Shown here in pieces: positions 60,501 through 64,000 of a stretch of DNA of 64,000 nucleotides. Position 1 is the first letter of the stretch; each line of letters starts with the position of its first letter. The position numbers were made by a program, and so were the translations under genes. The DNA is taken from contig CM028381.1 of the NCBI GenBank assembly GCA_013146195.2, forward strand, positions 101,345,002-101,409,001. The letters run 5' to 3'. The notes beneath the pieces were generated by a model. It was given only the letters and a program-made list of their open reading frames with translations, was not told the origin of the DNA and ran no database searches. Origin of the DNA: Codonopsis lanceolata. Taxonomy: Eukaryota; Streptophyta; Magnoliopsida; Asterales; Campanulaceae.

Positions 60501-63500
60501 ACTCTTAACCTTAGTCGGTAAATGATTTTTTAACCAATGGGCTTTGCAGATACGAGCTTTTTTGTTAACATGCTCCAGAATTTTTGTTTCTTTTTTGAAC
60601 AAGGAAAAGTGTAAATATATATAAGAAAATAAATAGATTACCAGAAGATGTATATGGATATGGATGAGAAATTCATCAAGGAAGGCAAACAAAAGGAAAA
60701 AAAAGATCCTCTAAACACAGAGAAGAAAAACAAAGCCTGCCAATATTTCCGAATAACCGAAAGCGGAACCCTACAAAATACGTCTATGAATGCAGAGGCC
60801 AAATGGACCACCCTATCGCATAGAGGGTCCTCAACAAGTTGTGACTCTTAAAGATTCGAGCATTTCTCTCCGTCTAAATGCACCATAGAGCCGCGAAAAC
60901 CCCACATTGCCATGCCCAACTCTATCCTTGTTCCCAAACGTACCAAGAATTATTGCATTTTTAATGAATATGGTCCCACACAAGTACCTTTGTTCCACTA
61001 AAATGCACAGGTTTTTCAATTCGCACGCAACTGTGGCACTTCTTCTTGATATCCATGCTTTCCTACATTGTTTACTTTTCTACTATCAAAGCAAACAAAT
61101 AGTATTCTATGTTTTGCATACATTAATATGCATTACAACTAGTGTCCATTTAAATAATATCAATTGTCAAATTATCAATCAATCTCCCTTACTATTTATG
61201 TATTTCTAGTTAGGATATACAGATATACTTGATTTTATTCAAACCTTTCAATATCCACAGGTTTATGTTTTCTGCAAGGTGTGTATCTTGTTTTATTTTT
61301 GCGCATTAAATATCATTTGGAGCAGCCAAGGGGGAGGACCCACATAAGCTTGAGAAGTACAGTGAAAGTGATAATGGACACAAAAGCCCGGCCCAAGCAT
61401 ACGGTCAACCACCACCAAATTTCCCAATGCCAAAAACTCTTGAGAACAGAGACTGTAAGAGAGTGATATTTCTATTTTGCTCTTCAATAAAGGAAAAAGA
61501 TTTCATTGGAAAGGGAACAACTAACAGAGGAAAGTGGAAGAGGTCAGTCCACTAACAAATAAAAGTAGAAGAGAAAAAAGAAAACAAAGTAAAACAAAAC
61601 AATCCACTAATCTCTGCATTCTGCACAAATCTGAGAGTGGAGCCTTCGTTTAAGCATTTGCATCCTTAACCTTCCTATATTTTTTGTCTTTAAAACCCCT
61701 AAATTTGTTGAAGGAGCAAGGTTTCTGTGGAGGCACCCAAGGTTCGTTTGAAATGCCAGATCAAGCTTGAATCCTCCGGAAAAAAAGGGGCTAATGGAGA
61801 AACAAAAGGACCACTGCATGCTTGTCCGCGTGCACAACAAGTATATGTGGTGCATTAACTCTGAGGATATGTCCTACAGTTTTCACAGCATGATATCTCC
61901 TGAAAAGTCCAACTTTCACAAAAGGCTCAGATGGAAGAAGAACACCCCTATGGAAGGTGCAGTGGAGATGTGGGTTCTTTTTGGTCCTTTATTTGGAATG
62001 TGATGAACACTAGACTTTCCTTATGGGCTTCTCTTTAAGGCATGTAAGCCTAGATAAGGGAATGCCAGTTAGCACCTCGAGCAGAGCCTACATTCTATCT
62101 GTGTGATGCACATTTGGTATTCTCAGAGATGGCGATAGCATAAAGGTAGTCTATGTGAGGTATAAAGGCCTCCTCACAGTCCAACCACATGATGTCTCCT
62201 GAAAAGTTCTTCAACTTCCACAAAGTTCACAGGTAATTACAAAGAAATATACCTCATGAACAGAGATGAGGGCATGTCAATCAGCGCTTCGAGCTCTGAC
62301 TACTCTAGCTCGATGCCACAACCTATGGTCTGATAGGTAATGCATAGTCCAACACTCCAACTTCGTATTTCCGGGGTAGGATCTGATTGCAAGAGTGACA
62401 GGATAGTCTGCGTGGTCTTATATTGTCAAGACATGCCTCGTACAGTTAGGTGATTGAAAGACAGGTATTAAGTTCTGAAGTAACTTGGACAGATACCTCA
62501 TCAACTCTGAATTGTGCTGATCATGATTGCTTATTAATCACTGCCCCTTGAGTTTATGCTTGTCTAACATCCATCTCCACCTTTATCGAAGATTCTGCTC
62601 ACATAATAGTAACTATTTCTTTAATTCCAAATTTCCAACAACTAAAAATTACAGAGAGACCAGGTGAACTGTGCTATATATCTACTACTCCCTTCATCCC
62701 AAAGTAAGTGTCCCCTATATCCAATGTAAGAAAGATTCTTCAAGTAAATTGTCTATAATACCCTTACTAATATAGACCATGTGAGATGAATAAAAGACGA
62801 GGGACTATTGATTTGACACTACTAAGGCATACTTTGAGGGTACCAAAAGAAAATTGCATAAGAATAAGCTATTTTCCTAAAACCCATGTAAAGTCATTTG
62901 GACAATGGGGCAGAGGGAGTAGTTGTTTTACACCGATTCCTTGGTGCACATCCATTTTCCTTAATGAGTACCAACTCAGAAGCAAGTTCCTTCTGTCACA
63001 TGGTTAGTCCATAGAATCCTAAAGTGACCTAATTACCATCTTGCTTCATAGAACAAAGCATCTAATTCTAATTTTCCGCATAGTGGAGAAGTTGCCACAA
63101 AATTCTGGGAATATCAATTGTGCAACATCTACTCAAAAACGGATTTAGGGGCCACGCTGTGGAAATACGCACCCATTTGTTGCAACGTAAATTCAGTGGG
63201 TGGACTGGCTATGGGAGCACAATATGCTGTTTGGTATGAAATTATGTAATGCCTTTCTAACAATGTTGAATTTGTGATTCTGGGGGCTCTCTTTGTTGAA
63301 AACAAAAAAATATTAACATATGTGATGGAAAAGGAAGATAGCAGTAGTATAGAGAAAAAGGAGGGGGGGGGTGTGAAACCTGGAAGCTCTTCTCCTTCCG
63401 TTCGTCGCGCTTGAAGGATTTGGTCTTGGGTCAGTTGAGTGATACTCTAAGTTTCTAACTCTGTAGTCCTACTCGCCTCAGCACTCACTAGTCCCTAGTC

Positions 63501-64000
63501 TGTAGCCTTCCTAACATCATATTCTGATTTTCGGCACAGTAGAGAAGGTTTTCCAAAATCTTGGGGATTCCAAATGAGATAAGAGAAGGATTTGGGATGA
63601 AATGCTGGGGAAATACACATAGCTATGTTGCTAATGGGGAACGATGAAACATGTAATATATCTAAAAAAAAGTTTGAAAACGGGAAAGAAGATAGAAGGA
63701 AAAAAATGGAAAAGAGGAGGTGAAACCTGAAGGCGCTTCTCCTTCTTTCGTTCGTTGCGCTTGGCGGATTTGGTTTTGGGTTTGCCATCCAAAACGGGAT
63801 CATAACCCGGTGGAACAACCTCCTGTGACTCCATCTCCTTCCTCCACTGTCACAATCATCATCAATCAATCAGAATCAGAATCAACAGACAACGTTACAA
63901 ACCTTATCAAGAAAATAAAAAGAAAATTCATTACATTGTTTGTAGCACAGAGAGAGAGCGAAAAAGAGAGTGAATAAGAAAGGGGGGATGGATACTAACG
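57589..64000 (-). CDS. PYM: PYM, partner of Y14-Mago (5' part outside window)
   Basis: Three exons are visible: 63727-63846, 58466-58691 and 57589-57729. The first encodes WRKEMESQEVVPPGYDPVLD then KPKTKSAKRNERKKEKRLQ, the middle one ends CVPDIDKK-like (VPDIDKKIRALKKK), and the last reads IRLTEAQQQKTMQEIKPEQM then KLEDWRKELRLLEE and ends at 57589. These are the signature parts of plant PYM/WIBG, which binds the Y14-Mago heterodimer and removes exon-junction complexes from translated mRNA. The N-terminal Mago-binding region lies beyond 64000. The middle exon is 226 nt where the neighbours need a multiple of 3: it reads QAALDKGKTLETNEVSSTED, then runs to a stop, while the +1 frame reads VVSQINDLTVS and on to IRALKKK. 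So there is an apparent 1-base frameshift near 58608. The first intron here is about 5 kb and full of transposons. Confidence 0.85.
57946..57960 (-). other. Candidate PYM microexon (15 nt)
   Basis: On the minus strand TTTCTAACAG|GTGGCTGAAAAAGAG|GTAGGTTATG gives a 15-nt in-frame unit (VAEKE) with good splice borders, between the two last PYM exons. I do not know this insert from other PYM proteins, so it may be an optional or false exon. Confidence 0.25.
58979..59036 (-). mobile_element. Truncated SINE fragment
   Basis: The plus strand reads poly-T then GATAGGTGAGTTTGACCCC and GGGGATTGGAACC, the complement of the 3' half (B-box to tail) of the SINE family at 55718 and 59554. The 5' half is missing. 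Confidence 0.6.
59341..59530 (+). pseudogene. LINE endonuclease N-terminal fragment
   Basis: One frame reads LLFWNVRGIVNE and, after a one-base shift, LKQLVKLHHITFLAIFEHML. This is the start of the endonuclease domain of plant LINE ORF2 (FWN.RG..N......L..L......FLAI.E). The frameshift, stops and truncation mark it as dead. It lies in the long PYM intron, on the opposite strand. Confidence 0.7.
59554..59673 (-). mobile_element. tRNA-derived SINE with 12-bp TSD
   Basis: The minus strand reads GACCCCAAGGGGTGGGAGAG, TGGCAAGGGCACTCA (A-box-like) and GGTTCCAATCC (B-box), then GGGGTCACACTTACC and a poly-A tail. The exact direct repeat TGAAAGAAAACC flanks it at 59542-59553 and 59674-59685. It is the same family as the copy in MRT4 intron 5. 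Confidence 0.85.
59707..59912. mobile_element. Stowaway-like MITE, 206 bp
   Basis: The left end CTCCATTAGTTGCAAAATGA and the right end (complement CTCCCTCTAACCCAAATTGA) run on into a shared GTGTCCATTT. TA flanks both sides (59705-59706, 59913-59914). It lies in the PYM intron. Confidence 0.7.
60735..60905 (-). pseudogene. LINE ORF2 C-terminal fragment
   Basis: The minus strand reads ALWCI, a stop, TERNARIFKSHNLLRTLYA, and in another frame DRVVHLASAFIDVFCRVPLS then VIRKYWQA. This is the typical end of plant LINE ORF2 (LWCIW.ERN.RIF ... VKFWASLW ...). Frame changes and stops show decay. It is on the opposite strand to the endonuclease fragment at 59341, so the two are probably from different insertions. 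Confidence 0.6.
62688..62919. mobile_element. Stowaway MITE, 232 bp
   Basis: Ends CTCCCTTCATCCCAAAGTAA and GACAATGGGGCAGAGGGAG, flanked by TA (62686-62687, 62920-62921). It lies in the PYM intron. Confidence 0.8.
63062..63431 (-). pseudogene. Duplicated, decayed PYM exon with flanking intron
   Basis: The segment repeats the sequence around the PYM exon at 63727 (matching part 63511-63776). On the minus strand 63380-63431 reads PKTKSFKRDERKEKSFQ, compared with PKTKSAKRNERKKEKRLQ in the real exon, with one codon lost and the donor CAG|GTTTCAC kept. The upstream acceptor and the rest of the exon (WRKEMESQ...) are missing, so it is probably not spliced in. Intron text also matches, for example TTCCGCATAGTGGAGAAG and TTCGGCACAGTAGAGAAGG. 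Copy 1 carries an extra block at about 63185-63320. Confidence 0.75.

Noticed and set aside
61318..61470. Open frame with GEDPHKLEKYSESDNGHKSP-like composition
   Set aside because: It looks protein-like but I could not assign a family, start or splice borders, so it is not claimed as a gene.

Overview
This window is nuclear DNA from a flowering plant, most likely a eudicot. It is AT-rich, with intron-rich genes using plant-type splice sites, TA-flanked Stowaway-like MITEs, Ty1/copia LTRs, Mutator-like elements with 9-bp target duplications and tRNA-derived SINEs. I cannot name the species. The left and middle-right parts are mostly layered transposons; the genes lie in two islands.

Layout. 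1-5418 is the 3' end of a Ty1/copia retrotransposon (pol tail, polypurine tract, 3' LTR). It has been broken by a 2.4-kb foldback element, itself hit by a 350-bp Mutator-type MITE, and its LTR holds a 1.4-kb Pack-MULE carrying pieces of a DUF538 gene and of the exocyst gene SEC15. 5419-16260 is intergenic with self-complementary elements, MITEs, a reverse-transcriptase-associated RNase H relic and a frameshifted LpxC fragment. 16270-20410 is a DUF1644 zinc-finger gene (+) with a split 5' leader. 21513-41356 (-) is a complete separase gene; I could join 27 exons in frame to 2084 codons plus stop. One of its introns holds a second Pack-MULE with RPL26 and cupin fragments. 41640-52100 is transposon-derived and includes a solo LTR of the same copia family with a perfect 5-bp duplication, plus a region dense in a short GCATCGCAA-like word. 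52402-56413 (+) is the ribosome-assembly factor MRT4 (7 exons). 57589-64000 (-) is the 3' part of PYM, partner of the exon-junction proteins Y14 and Mago; it shows an apparent 1-base frameshift and a duplicated, decayed exon.

The four genes are housekeeping genes that do not form an obvious pathway: separase cuts cohesin at anaphase, MRT4 acts in 60S/P-stalk assembly, PYM recycles exon-junction complexes, and the DUF1644 protein has no defined reaction. DUF1644/separase and MRT4/PYM are both convergent pairs. The most unusual content is the gene capture: two Pack-MULEs with exact or near-exact 9-bp duplications carry fragments of four unrelated genes, and further captured-looking pieces sit in other elements nearby. 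I found no tRNA or rRNA gene, no CRISPR array and no viral gene.
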